Shown piece by piece: positions 43,035 to 54,599 of a stretch of DNA of 64,000 bases. A model generated the notes under the pieces. It was not told where the DNA came from and did no database searches. It saw only the letters and a list, made by a program, of their open reading frames with translations. Location: contig BCKE01000038.1 of the NCBI GenBank assembly GCA_001600495.1, positions 257,780 through 321,779 of the forward strand, in the 5' to 3' direction. Both the position numbers and the translations under genes were made by a program. The DNA is from Pilasporangium apinafurcum (taxonomy: Eukaryota; Oomycota; Peronosporomycetes; Pythiales; Pythiaceae). Positions within the stretch are counted from its first letter, which is position 1. Every line of letters starts with the position of its first letter.

Positions 43035-45152
43035 TTACAGAGGACGCAACTGGGCTTCGCTGATGCTGTTTACCACCCATTGGTAGTTCACAATCGCCAT
43101 ATTGGCGATCCCCTTCAACTGCTGACGCGTTTTCAAGTACTTTGTTGTCTCCTTCATAGTGTGTGGGTTGATTTTATCGCACACAATCACCAATCGTCGA
43201 GTTTGGTTTTCTTGTTTGGCCATCTCGCCGGCAATATCATCCAAGGACGGAATCAATTTCCCACCACCAATTCGAAGCAATGTATTCAGTTCCATCTGAG
43301 GAGGCATTGGTGGAAGAAATTCGCCCACCAAGTGGAAGCAAAACTTGTCAAACAGCTGTGTTCCGATAGTCGAAGGATCAACCTAGTGGGTGTCACCAGA
43401 GATAGAGGAAATTGCTCTGTAAATATATTCAAGTCATGAAAAGATTGCATCATCACTCACCAAATCTGGGCATTGGCTTAAGTGCGCTTCTCTCATCTTT
43501 CGTGACTTGCGAACGGCATTGTCAATCATTTTGCCTTTCATATGCCCGTCCGCTTCGAAGTCGACTTCGGACACATAGCCACCATGCGCAATGCAGGCTT
43601 TCACAGCAGAATATTATACATATATCAGAATAAACACGCATATACAGCTCATCCAGTTATCATCATCCTACCTTGAAGCCACTCTTCACTGACGATCCAC
43701 CGTCCACCAATGAGCGCCTTCAGATATTTCATCGACCGTATTTTCACCCAGCGTTTTACTGGAGCAGCATCACCAAACAACTTTCGTTTGCCTGACGTGG
43801 TTGATCGCTCTGTCGATGTTGGGAAGGATGGTTCAAAACCGTTGAGAGCTTCAGCAACATCGGAGCGGACGCAATACACAATCAAATGCGTGACACGATC
43901 CGACCAGTGACCCACAATATCGGCACCCAATAGCTCCGCACCCACTTCAATCTCGCGCATGATCTCATCTTTAAAACCCGAGCAGAGAAAGACCATCCCA
44001 GATTGCTTCCGTCTATTGTTTGCTGCTTCGCCACCACTGGATGAGCGCGAGGAATTTGCCTTTATCTTACCGTTAGCGCTCGGTGGCGTTGTTTCCTCAG
44101 CAGCAGATTTCGAGCGGCGACGTTGTCGTTGCTTCACTGCATGACTGGCTGTCAAGTCTGAGAAGATCTCTTCACTGGGCTTTGTGATGAAATAGTCATG
44201 TACGTTGTTGTCTCTGCTAGAACCAATGACGTATTTGACATTGTATGTGCCGTCTATTGACAGGAAGAACGTTAGTGGTCAGTCGTCGGCAGTATCCTTT
44301 TTTTAATGAAAATAGGAATACATTCAATATACCTCCATTGACCTCAGTAATGCGTGCAGTACCTCCCAGTTTGTTCACCCCCACCCATGTGCGTGTTGCC
44401 ACTTCAACCAAATCACCTACATGGAATGGCCCATTTAATGGGTACTGTTCATTGCTCGAAGGTACCTGTGCTGGTGGTGTCTCCTTCATTGGAGCAACTG
44501 TATTCGAATTGACAGAAGGTCGCTCCATTTTTGAAGTTTCATTCTCTATCGATGACGAGTTTTTCGTTGCAGTGGCTTTAGATTGCCGCCTGCGTGTTCT
44601 TATTGGAGTCGAATCCAATTGGTTTGGGACGATCATTCGTCCATGTTGAATTTCGACAACCGCAGGCGATAATTGCGTTGTAAATTGAGAGTTTGAACGG
44701 CTCATTGGTGGTGCATCCGGCGCAGTTGGTTGTTCTGCAGATGTAGACCTGGTAGTGCTGGTCTGCTCCAAAGGTTCGGGTTTGATGTTCACGTCAGTAG
44801 CTTCTGTTATTTTATCTGCGGGTTTCTGATCGGAGGCGTCGCTGATACATGAATCAGAAGGAGCCACTAGCATACTTGTGGCGTGCATCAATTGCTGAAG
44901 CATCGTATCGTACCGCAGTCGCCGCTTCTTTGCTGGCATCTTGCAGATCGGACAGACCGGTTTGAGCTCCAGTGCGCGGTGGATGCACTCCTCGCAGAAG
45001 CAGTGATTGCAGGGCAGCGACGACGGCTTATCGTATGCGCAGAGACATATCGCACATTGCAACTGCGTGACAAACCCTTCGACAGCGCGCTCCAAACGCT
45101 TGAGCGAGCACGCGGCCACTTCCTCCGGCGAAGCTGCTGGCCGGTTCTCCAT
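43035..45152 (-). CDS. BRCA1-like RING + Tudor-like + tandem BRCT protein
   Basis: Four exons (45152-44333, 44253-43672, 43597-43461, 43382-43035) encode 628 residues. A C3HC4 RING finger occupies about 33-70 (Cys33, Cys36, Cys48, His50, Cys53, Cys56, Cys67, Cys70). A Ser/Thr/Pro-rich linker follows. At about 245-290 lies a Tudor-like unit with VGDLVEVATRTWVGVNKLGG. A first BRCT is built around VFLCSGFKDE, THLIVYCV, and GRWIVSEEWL; a second around FCFHLVGEF, RLVIVCDK and YQWVVNSI. The RING-then-tandem-BRCT plan is that of BRCA1/BARD1, ubiquitin ligases in homologous recombination repair. Whether it is an orthologue of either or an independent build is not decided. Convergent with the 65K-like gene, 79 bp apart. 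Confidence 0.85.
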
Positions 45153-45489
45153 TGATCATCCGATAGTGCACCAACGATATAACTGCACGCAATTTCACCC
45201 AATTATCCATTATGTTGGCGCTAAAATGAAAAACACAAAAACCCATTATTTTTTGTGAATAGATGACAAGCGAAAATGGATTTTGGGTGCTCTGGGAATC
45301 ATCCACACTTGACATCGCCATTGAGCTCAGGAACAAAGCACTCATTCACACTTCTGTGGCTATTTGTTGTGCATCCACCTCCAAGAGAAAGAAGAGAGCT
45401 TACACAGGCAAAGCGTATGAGTTTACTCTTGGTACCATCTCTTGAACCATCTCTGACTGGGTATTTTGATGTGCGCACATATATAGGAA
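45153..45489. other. Divergent promoter region
   Basis: 337 bp between the BRCA1-like gene and the chromodomain gene. At 45341-45350 a CTCATTCACA, followed by CTTCT, resembles the oomycete initiator plus flanking region, 140 bp before the chromodomain gene's ATG. Small ORFs here are not credible genes. Confidence 0.4.
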
Positions 45490-46650
45490 ATGGGAACACT
45501 TCAGCAGTCGGCAGCGCTTGTTGATCGCGCGTTGGTGACACTCTGCGGAGAATTACCAGAGTCCTTGGGGTTGTACAATACTGCGCGGGACCAGTTTACG
45601 ATCAGCGCTATGCGACCCGTGGCGATGTTAGAGAAGCTACAACCGGAATCTCGGAAACATATCATCATCCGTGATTGGATGAAGACGTATGAGGCTGGCC
45701 AGGACCAACCACTGTCGACGGAAATTAGTTTTGACTCATTGCGGCAAGTCGTGAAGAAAGAGCGCAAGGAAAGCGCACGACTGGCGCGCGAGGCGAATAA
45801 AGCGCTGGAATCAGTGATGTTGCCATCGTCGCCAGCTACGTCGGAAAAGAAGAAGAAGAAGGACAAGAAAGACAAAACGAAGAAGATGAAGGAGCAGACT
45901 CGAGAAGAGAAGAATGACAAAAGCAAAGCAGCAAATGGTGCAAAGAAGGCACAAACAAGAGATACAGCAGCAAGCAAAAGTAAATCTACCAAGAAAAATG
46001 ATTCTAACAAAGCACTGATCTTGAAAGCAAAGAAGCGCCGAGTTGACGAGATTGAGGTTGAAGACAGTGATGAAGAGAGTGCATCGTCGTTTAATTCTTC
46101 GAGTGAATCCGAGTCTTCTTCGGAGGAATCCGAAAGTGATAGTGACTCTGATACTGAAGAGGAAACCAAATCGTCCAAAAACAAAGGTAAATCGAAGAAA
46201 ACTGCATCCAATCTCCCTCCTATGGAGGAAATATTGTCATCTGATGCAGATGAAGAGCCGAACGACATGTTTGACACAGAAGATCCCGACGTGTACGAAG
46301 TTGAATGTATCCTTGACAAAAAGAAAGGTGGCTTTGGTCAACCAGACATGTATCAGATCAAATGGGTGGGCTACGATGAACCAACGTGGGAACCGGCCAC
46401 AAATGTGTCTAAAGATCTGATCGATGAGTATGAAGGGCAGGCTGTACGTGAAAATGAATACGTCGTAGAAGAGCTCCGTGACCGTAAGAGCGCTCGCGAC
46501 GAGAAAACGAGGCTCAAGACGTTCAAGTACCTCGTGAAGTGGGTTGGCTACGACGACCTTACATGGGAACCAGCCGAAAATCTGCCACACAACCTTCGTC
46601 GCAAATTTGACCAGAAATTTGAGGCACGGAAGAAACGGAAAACGCGGTAG
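45490..46650 (+). CDS. Double-chromodomain protein
   Basis: An intronless 386-residue protein from the ATG at 45490. The N-terminal 110 residues are helical and partly conserved-looking; residues about 115-250 are low complexity, first Lys-rich (KKKKKDKKDK) and then acidic and Ser-rich. Two chromodomains follow: VYEVECILDKKKG with YQIKWVGYDEPTWEPATNV (about 273-318), and EYVVEELRDRKS with YLVKWVGYDDLTWEPAENL (about 324-376). Both keep the aromatic residues that in other chromodomains cage methyl-lysine, so binding of methylated histone tails is likely. No helicase, methyltransferase or integrase domain is attached. Nuclear location is inferred from the basic clusters. Confidence 0.9.
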   Translation: MGTLQQSAALVDRALVTLCGELPESLGLYNTARDQFTISAMRPVAMLEKLQPESRKHIIIRDWMKTYEAGQDQPLSTEISFDSLRQVVKKERKESARLAREANKALESVMLPSSPATSEKKKKKDKKDKTKKMKEQTREEKNDKSKAANGAKKAQTRDTAASKSKSTKKNDSNKALILKAKKRRVDEIEVEDSDEESASSFNSSSESESSSEESESDSDSDTEEETKSSKNKGKSKKTASNLPPMEEILSSDADEEPNDMFDTEDPDVYEVECILDKKKGGFGQPDMYQIKWVGYDEPTWEPATNVSKDLIDEYEGQAVRENEYVVEELRDRKSARDEKTRLKTFKYLVKWVGYDDLTWEPAENLPHNLRRKFDQKFEARKKRKTR

Positions 46651-47004
46651 ATTTAGTGTATTTTTTAGGAAACTTGGTCGTCATTTCGAAGAGTTAGTTT
46701 GGCATGATAGAGTGTGCATGTGCATCGAAAGAAGTGAAAATCGCGTGCACATAGTGAGTGAGGGGATACTTTGAAGATCAATAAAAATTGTACCCCAGGG
46801 GTATTTATATTATTCCTACATTTATAAGAACATTGCGTTGGTAATCTCTCTATAGTAGCAGAGAGGCCAAGTGATTGTGTGTTTGGGCGTCAGTCCTGAC
46901 ATTCATTCTCTCTTCACAGAGGAGAAGGAAGGGGGAAAGCGAAGTTGAACGCGACGCGAAGGGGGAAGCGAAGTTCCCGCTGCGTTTAGAGACATCAAGA
47001 GACG
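46651..47004. other. Intergenic region upstream of VPS8
   Basis: 354 bp. It contains an initiator-like TCATTCTC at 46903-46910 and a purine-rich stretch with GAAGGGGGAA repeats just before the VPS8 start. No gene is seen. Confidence 0.5.
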
Positions 47005-50000
47005 ATGAGCACAGTAGAGAGTCTGCTGGTGGACAGTGACGATGACGACCTCGGAGATATCGACCTCTCGTCTATCTCACTCGAAGATATCTTGAGGGAA
47101 GAAGAACTTGCTTCACAGGGTGCCACTACTACTACCAGTGCGGGGAAGAAGGATGGTGACGACGATCTCTTCTTTTCCCCTGCGACGTTCACACTCTCTA
47201 TCGCCCCTGTACCCGGGATGGAGGTTGTCTCTGCTGGTAGTACCACCCCTAATGGGATCATGAAGACAGTGCATCCGCTGGAACGGAAGCAGAGCACGAC
47301 GGAGCTGAGTGTCGGAGGGAATGCTGCGTCGGTGACGAATGCGAATGGTGGTGTTACTGCTGGACAGTTTCGAAGTCCGCTGGAGATCGCAGAAGCACGG
47401 GAGCAGCAGCTGCTAAGCTGTGTGGGCGTGGAATTGATTTCGCCGTTGCAGGTGAAACGAAGGTTACGTGCCAATGCACGCACGAAAAACACCAACAAAC
47501 GCAAACCAACAGCGAATCAAAAGAGCGAGTTGAAGAAGACAAAACAAACAACGGATGCGGCGAAGAAAGAAAAGAAACCAAAGTCGACTGGAGTAGTGAA
47601 AGTGCAGCCTATGGAGGCCATCAGTCGACAATTACGCAAGAATCTTGAGTTTAAAGAATACGGACCAGGATCGCCAACTGTCGTGGCGATTCACTCGAAA
47701 TTTATCGCGATTGGCACGTCCAAAGGACTCGTGATTATCTTCGATCATTTCCAGAATGTAAGTCAGTCCTTGTTGTGTATCAATAATGTATCTGACGATG
47801 TGGATGGTGAATGATACCCTAGATCCGTCAAGTTCTCGGAAACACCAACGATGCCGATAGCGATGGTGCCATCACCGCAATTGATGTGTCTCCTGGTAGT
47901 GACTATCTCGTGTGCGGTTATCAAAGCGGCCGGATCGTGTTGTGGGATATGATCAAAGGCACGTCACTTAAGGCTGTCTCAGATGCGCATGAAAGTCCCC
48001 TCGTAAGTCTTCGTTTTTTGAAGGATCAGAAACCAGTCCTGATCTCAGTGGATACCAAGTAAGTTTAATGCTGTATCATGACAATTTTATGATGAAACTT
48101 TGCTCCTGTATAACTGATTATTTTGCTATTGGTGTTTGTGACTGTCAGTGGTATTGTTAACAAAGTGAATTTCTCCAAGATGATGGGGATGGTATATGTC
48201 GTGGACGTAGACCCCTTGTATGATGGCTCCGTCGGCAAGATTTTGTCCATCTCAGTATTACCCCAGTCTGCTGGAAATTCAAAAATCTCACACATATCGG
48301 AACAGTACTCTCTTGCAGCACTGAGTAGCGAGAAAGTCACGTTTATCATTGCTATCGAACCAGAGGTGAAGGTTCTGTATCGTTGGGCTCGTCCCGACAA
48401 CATTTCTCCGGATGATCCGGTGCTGCCATCACTGGCATTCGCTTGGATTTCGCTACCTGTAAGTTCACGTGCATTAGCTCCAGTGCTGTCTCGTGGATGG
48501 GGCAATCGCGTTCAATTTTTGGAGGTGATTTTCCCTGGTGGCGCTAATCATTCCCATTCTCGCCATGGTTGGCCAACATTTGAAGAGCATGATCAAATCG
48601 AGTGCGCTAGTGATATTATGGCCATCCAATGGCTGGGAGATCAAGTTGTGGTTTATTTGAACTCCCATGATGAGATCTGTGTGTATGACACCATGTCACG
48701 CCAAGAACTTGAAGTTTTGGATGTCTCTTCTTTAGAACTTGTTTTTGCGTCATATCGTGGAAAAAATGCGCGCAGTTTTTCCAACAGTTTCCGTGGCGGT
48801 GACAATATTCTATATCTTTTGGGACTGAAGGAACTCCAAACAGCGAGAGTACAGCCGTGGACACAGCGCATTGACACACTCGTCGACGAAGGAGAATGGC
48901 TAGAAGCGCTAGCTCTCGCGCTGGACCACTACGAAGGTTTGAAGATTGCAGCAGCTGATCGCGCTGTTCGTGACCGCTTCCCACCAGTGTTCTTCCGCGA
49001 CAAGAATAATGATCAATGTTTAGTAGACATTTTGCATATGTGTCAGACCAATCAACGGACAGGAGAAAAGGAAGATGTGTTTCGCCATGAAGACAGTGCA
49101 GACGAAGTCCGATGGGTTTGCGGTGAAGAGCCATACCCTACAGATATTGCGAAAAAGCTCGAGGAAACACTGCAGAAGGCTCGCAGTGGGCAAGTGACGA
49201 AGAACTTCGTTCCGATCAGTGTCGCTGAGCGAGTGGCAGATTTGCTCATGGAATATGTCCGTTTGGCGATTGCAAATGCTCCTTCATCGTCTACAACGAC
49301 CAATGGAACGTCGTTTACCAAGACTGGATTAAAATTGGATTTAGCCAAGAGCCATTATCAGATGTTAGCTGGTGTCTGCATTGAATACTGCGCTATTATC
49401 GGTCGGACAGATTTGCTCTTCGGCGAGATTTTTACGCGTTTTAAGGATATTCGGAAGACGGATGTCTTTGTGGAGCTTTTGGAACCATATATTTTGTCAG
49501 AAAAGCTTCGGACACTTTCGCCTGAAGCCATGCAAGAGTTTGTGAAACACTACAGTGCAAATAACAAACTACCGCAAGTGGAGCAATGCCTGCTGCATTT
49601 AAATGTGGCTGAGCTTGATTTGGATACGATTGTCAAGCTGTGCCACGATCATGAACTGTATTCAGCACTCATTTACATTTATAATGAAGGACTGGATGAT
49701 TACGTCACACCAATCGATGTCTTGTTGGAAGCATGCACTAACGACAAGAAGGCCCTAACACCAGCTTCGTCTTCTACCCGACCCCAAGGGATCAATCGTA
49801 CTGGTAGTACCAGCAGCAAAGTCAGCAGTTTAGCATCTGCGTTTGGTGGAACTACACGTTCGACAAGTACGAAAAGCATTTCGAAATCACCAGCTTCATC
49901 GTCGTCAGATGATGTGCTGTCTGGACCAAGACGACGTCGACTGTACGGGTACAAACTCTTGCTTTACATCTCATATTCACTCAGCGGTCGAACGTTTCCA

Positions 50001-52554
50001 CAGCGTGAACTAATTTCGTCTCAGAAAGTTGGCAAGGTTCGTTCGCAGATTTGCAATCATTTATTCGAGAAAAGTGTTCTATCCAACCCTCTCCCGTATC
50101 CTCGACTCGTCACGCTGATTGATTTGGATGCACGGGAATTGTTTAACATTTTGGCCCGAATGTTTGATGATCCGACTGTTGATTTCGATGGTGAGAAGAA
50201 AGAAGCATCAAGCCGGCCAACGAGTCGATATGATTCGGCACGAAATGCAGGAATATCCAAGTGTCCCAGCCGGCTGTCGATGGTATTGTCACTGGCAGAA
50301 GTCATCTTTGGACCGGGTGGAACAAGCGACTTATCGAAAAGCACATTTAGCTCAGTGGAGCACGGTCATTTCTTCATGTTTGAGGCTCGTTTATTGAGTG
50401 GTGGTTCCATCGATCCTCAAGATTATGCTGATGCGCGAGCCGAGGCGTTTGGAAGTGCTGGTGGCGATGCAGGTGGCAAATCGATGATGGATTCATTGAT
50501 GAATTTCTTAGCCCTGGGTCCAGCATCATTACTATCTGGCGCAAAGGCTGACAGCTCTGCTGCCTCTCAAGAAGAAGGATTTGACAAGGCAGGACGGCAA
50601 GCCATGCTCGTTCGATTGCTTCAGAAATTAAACAAGGACGCTTACAACCATACGTCGTTGCTGCAAAGTGTCATTCGCGAAAAGATGAACCGTGCTGCTG
50701 TGATTTTGTACAAAGAACAGGGCAATTTTGCCCAAACGGTTGCGTCGTATTTAGATGATGAAGATCACGAATTCCGGATGGGTGCTTTTAACTACATCCG
50801 CGTTGGTACGTTTTACGCTTTTACAGTACTATTTAGGGTTGCATTTCTAACGTTGTGTTGTGTTTGTTGCCATTCAATTAGAAACGGACAAGCTGGTGGA
50901 TGATGATGGGGACAGTGCTAGTCGTCGTAAAGTAATTGAAGACGCCGTATTGACGCAAGCTGGAGCACTTATGGAAACCGATGGCAATGCGTTTGTTGTT
51001 CTCATTTTGGGTCAATTTCCAAATTTGAATAACAAAGTCATTCAGAAATTTTTGTCCATGGGGAAAAATGGAGCTAAACTGGAGTTCATGTATCTGAAAC
51101 AGATACTGACGGGATCTGGCAACAAATCTGACCTTGGTGAAGAAGCTGATCTTGTAAAAGAATTGCTTGATCGCTCAAAACTACGCATTGCCGACGATCC
51201 TGCTGTTCAAGAGCGTTTTGTTCGGCTATTATGTGAGTACGAACCCAATGGAGTGTTCCCATATCTGGAATCTCACGATAGCTACAAGGTCGAGGCATGC
51301 TTGAAACTGTGCAAAGAGTTTAACATTACCGATGCTGAAGCCTATTTACTCGAAAGAACAGGAGACGTGACGGGTGCATTGACATTGATTCTCCACAGTT
51401 TGGAACAGAAGCTTAAAATTTTGAAGCCAGCGTTACGAGGATACAATGCTACAACAAGCTCAACCCCCGACATGCTCGGCGGTGCAACATCATCAACCTT
51501 GACTAGACATCAGCAAAATGATAGCATTATCGAGAGTCTACAGGAGGGTAAAGATGCGCTGCAAACATTAGAAGTGGCGCTCGCTATGTGTCAACGAAAT
51601 TCGCTCCGTAATCGTGACGATCAAGCAGAAAAGTTGTGGTTCACGTTACTGGATAAGCTGTTGCGTATTCAAAATGCAGTCAAGCGATCTGTGACTGCCA
51701 AAACAACAACACGTATCACAACAAGAAGTGGTGGCGGAGCTCAGACTGCGTTCCAAGTAGCGCTTAACGAGCTTATCCGGATTATTTTGGAACGTATGGC
51801 CTCATCGGTGTCTCTCAAGTCCATTTTGTTTAAAATTACCAACGAGCATGGGAAGGGTGAATTTGGGGATTTCCGACCTACCATTTTTGGCATGCTGGAT
51901 ACGTATAACTACGAGCAGAACATCTATCAAACTGCAAACGGTCTGATTAGCGCAGATTTGTACGAACAAGTAACGCTATTGAAGAGTGCTAAATCCAAAG
52001 CCTATGCACCACCGTCCAACACATGCAGTTACTGCAATGTTGTGCTTTCAAAACCTCCTTTTGGTATGGGGCACTCAGGGACATCAGGTGGGGAGAAGTG
52101 GAACGTGAATACATCTATGGTGATGGTGGTGTCTGGAAAGACGTTCCATGAATCGTGCGGGAAAGCGTGGCAGCAAGGCGTGGACACCAATACGACACGT
52201 CCAAAGCCTCTGTTAAATCGACAGCACAGTGCAATGAGCAATGCTAGTATGAGCGGAGATGCTGGCCAAGATGACGAAACTGGCAGTCGCCTCCAAAAGA
52301 GACAACCAAGTACCAGAAGATATCTAAACCGCCTCAGAGCATCTCGTAAATATGCTCGTCGCCCTGTTGCGCCTCATATTGTTCTTGAGAGTCTCATTCG
52401 GGAAGATACTGGCCGAAATAAGTATCTTAAGAGTTCTCGTGCAGTGTTTTCTTTGAGACCTGATCCGGAGCAAGCGAGCAGGATCAAGAAGCGCATTGGA
52501 ACTCGCACGCCGGGCTCACTCACAGTGAATCCCATTCACAAAGGTGGCATATGA
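47005..52554 (+). CDS. VPS8: VPS8, CORVET vacuolar tethering subunit
   Basis: Four exons (47005-47757, 47823-48058, 48149-50805, 50882-52554) encode 1772 residues. The N-terminal 200 residues are disordered with an acidic start. A beta-propeller follows, with SKFIAIGTSKGLVIIF, GSDYLVCGYQSGRIVLWD and SGIVNKV-like NGIVNKVNFSK. The long helical solenoid runs to about 1600, with EWLEALALALDHY and EYCAIIGRTDLLF as typical stretches. Near the C-terminus there is a partial RING-like zinc site, CSYCNVVL and later FHESC. VPS8 belongs to CORVET, which tethers early endosomes with Rab5. The donor at 50805 (GTACGT) restores the frame exactly. The C-terminal zinc site looks incomplete or loop-expanded. 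Confidence 0.93.
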
Positions 52555-52872
52555 GCATAACGCAATACAGTGCATAAAAGATAATGCCAACACTATTCCT
52601 TCTTTCCGACGCGTAGCCAAGTGAACTGAGATGGCTCTGTAGCATGTCGGATGTACAAATGAAAACAAAGATCGATGAAGACAAAAGAATGACGAAAAGA
52701 AAGGGATGGAAAAGGTGCTCGTTTAAAGTGGAATGTACGACTGTTTGTCTTATATTGCGTGGTGAATTGTATATGAGTGTGTTGGTTTGCAGGTTACGTG
52801 AAGGCGACTCTACAGAGCCTTTTGTCGAGTGTGTTGGCTATTTTGGCGCATAAGCGATAAACTCGTAAGAAA
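52555..52872. other. Intergenic region between VPS8 and the MORN gene
   Basis: 318 bp, same-strand neighbours. No credible gene; small ORFs lack sense. It should hold the VPS8 3' end and the MORN gene promoter. Confidence 0.6.
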
Positions 52873-54561
52873 ATGAAAGCTGGAGGCTCCGGAGTGATAT
52901 ATGATGTTGGCTCGTGGCGGCTCGGAGATGATGGTTCAATCCATCGTCGTGGACGTCTGAAATATGCCAATGGAGACATATACGATGGTGAGTGGGTCAA
53001 CGGCAAACGTCACGGCAAAGGAGTGCTCAAGTTTGCCAACGGAAGCAGTTATGTGGGCGAGTTCGAAGACAATTTCTTCCATCACTTTGGCCTGCTTACG
53101 ATTTCCACAACTCAGCATCCGTTGACAAAGAAATGGATCCCAGGTGAAAAATATGAGGGCGAGTTTATGAAAGGCAAGAAACACGGCAAAGGAGTTGCAA
53201 AGGAGCGGAATGGAGATGTGTACGATGGTTGCTATGCGGACGGATATTACGAAGGCAAAGGCGTTTGTACATACGCAAATGGTGATGTTTACGATGGCGA
53301 GTGGAGTCACGGGAAATGGCATGGCAATGGGGAACTTCGGTTTCGAGATGGATCACGTTATGTCGGTGCATTCTATCAATCCAACTATCATGGATTTGGC
53401 CATTTTTTCTACGGGAGCGGGGGCAAAAATGGCTCCTACGTTGGTGACTTTGTTCAAGGCAAGCGACACGGCAAAGGCGTGCGTGTCTTCGGTGGGAAGG
53501 ATGGAAAAACATACGAAGGTGCGTGGGAAGATAATGAACCACACGGAATTGGAGTGATTGAGTGTGCTTCCTATAAATTCGTTGGTCACTTTGCTCGCGG
53601 TAAAAAATGCGGCCATGGAGCAATGTCACTTGAAAATGGCGAGTCCTATGAAGGCAACTTTATGGACGGCTTCTTTCACGGACACGGCAAGTATATTTAT
53701 AGTGATGGCGGTGTTTATGAAGGTACTTTTGTCAAATCCAAGCGACAAGGACGAGGCAAAAGAGTTTTTCGCAATAACGACTCATATGATGGCGAATGGA
53801 TGGAAGACTTGATGCATGGTCAGGGCGTGCTGACACGCACAACATTAGTAAAGAACGGTAGTGCTATCCTTGTATATGATGGCGAGTTTTGCCAAGGTGT
53901 GCAGACAGGTAGAGCCGATATTTCATACACATTTATTCCAGCGAATGCAGAATCTCAATTTGAATGGAATAACGAGTATGAGTTCCCTCTGCACTCGGGC
54001 TTTTGGCATTGCGGACGGGGTGCGTCCACATATCACGGAGAGGTGCTGTGTGGCTATTTCCATGGCCAAGGCGTTCTACGATCTCCAGATGGAAAGAAAT
54101 GGAGTGGCAAATGGGTGAATGGGAAGTTGAACGGTGTGGGAGAACAAATTTATTTGCCGCTGGAACTGGAGGGAATCTTGGCGCAGGAACGACAAGAACG
54201 ACGAGCACACACAACAAAAGATGTTAATAAGAAGACGACTAAGTATCTAGGGTTGTATCGAATCGTAAAGTACGAAGGTGAGTTTGTCGACAATGTCCGC
54301 CACGGCAATGGACAAGTGCTTTACGAAGATGGGGATCGACTCTGTGGTCAATTTATTAATGGCTTTGCAGATGGATTGGTTAAGTACCGCTTTCACAATA
54401 GTACCAAAGAACGATTCGCAGAATATCGACAAGGAGAACGAAAGCGGTGGCTGACAGAGGAAGAGGAAGTGGTCATACGCATGGAAGAACAGCAACAGGA
54501 GGAGGTGACCCGAGTGACGGTGTCTTGTCGTCAAACTGTCATTCGTGCGCTCATAGCGTAA
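52873..54561 (+). CDS. MORN-repeat protein
   Basis: An intronless 562-residue protein made almost entirely of MORN repeats: units of about 23 residues with the pattern YxGxWxxGxxHGxG, such as YDGEWVNGKRHGKGVLKF and YEGEFMKGKKHGKGV. Roughly a dozen or more units run from about residue 30 to 520, some irregular or expanded. The C-terminus is helical, acidic and Gln-rich. MORN arrays bind membranes or proteins and organise cytoskeletal structures; related all-MORN proteins also occur in cilia and flagella. The role here is unknown. It stops 38 bp from the convergent glucosidase II beta gene. Confidence 0.93.
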   Translation: MKAGGSGVIYDVGSWRLGDDGSIHRRGRLKYANGDIYDGEWVNGKRHGKGVLKFANGSSYVGEFEDNFFHHFGLLTISTTQHPLTKKWIPGEKYEGEFMKGKKHGKGVAKERNGDVYDGCYADGYYEGKGVCTYANGDVYDGEWSHGKWHGNGELRFRDGSRYVGAFYQSNYHGFGHFFYGSGGKNGSYVGDFVQGKRHGKGVRVFGGKDGKTYEGAWEDNEPHGIGVIECASYKFVGHFARGKKCGHGAMSLENGESYEGNFMDGFFHGHGKYIYSDGGVYEGTFVKSKRQGRGKRVFRNNDSYDGEWMEDLMHGQGVLTRTTLVKNGSAILVYDGEFCQGVQTGRADISYTFIPANAESQFEWNNEYEFPLHSGFWHCGRGASTYHGEVLCGYFHGQGVLRSPDGKKWSGKWVNGKLNGVGEQIYLPLELEGILAQERQERRAHTTKDVNKKTTKYLGLYRIVKYEGEFVDNVRHGNGQVLYEDGDRLCGQFINGFADGLVKYRFHNSTKERFAEYRQGERKRWLTEEEEVVIRMEEQQQEEVTRVTVSCRQTVIRALIA

Positions 54562-54599
54562 GAGTGTGCACACCAATTGATATAGTTCTAGTTATCAAT

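Noticed and set aside
45501-46319. Minus-strand ORF rich in Ser, Phe and Leu
   Set aside because: It mirrors the Lys/Glu/Ser-rich low-complexity part of the chromodomain gene; not an independent gene.
53165-53629. Long minus-strand ORFs inside the MORN gene
   Set aside because: The Gly/His-rich repeat codons leave both strands open; the plus strand has the clear repeat pattern.
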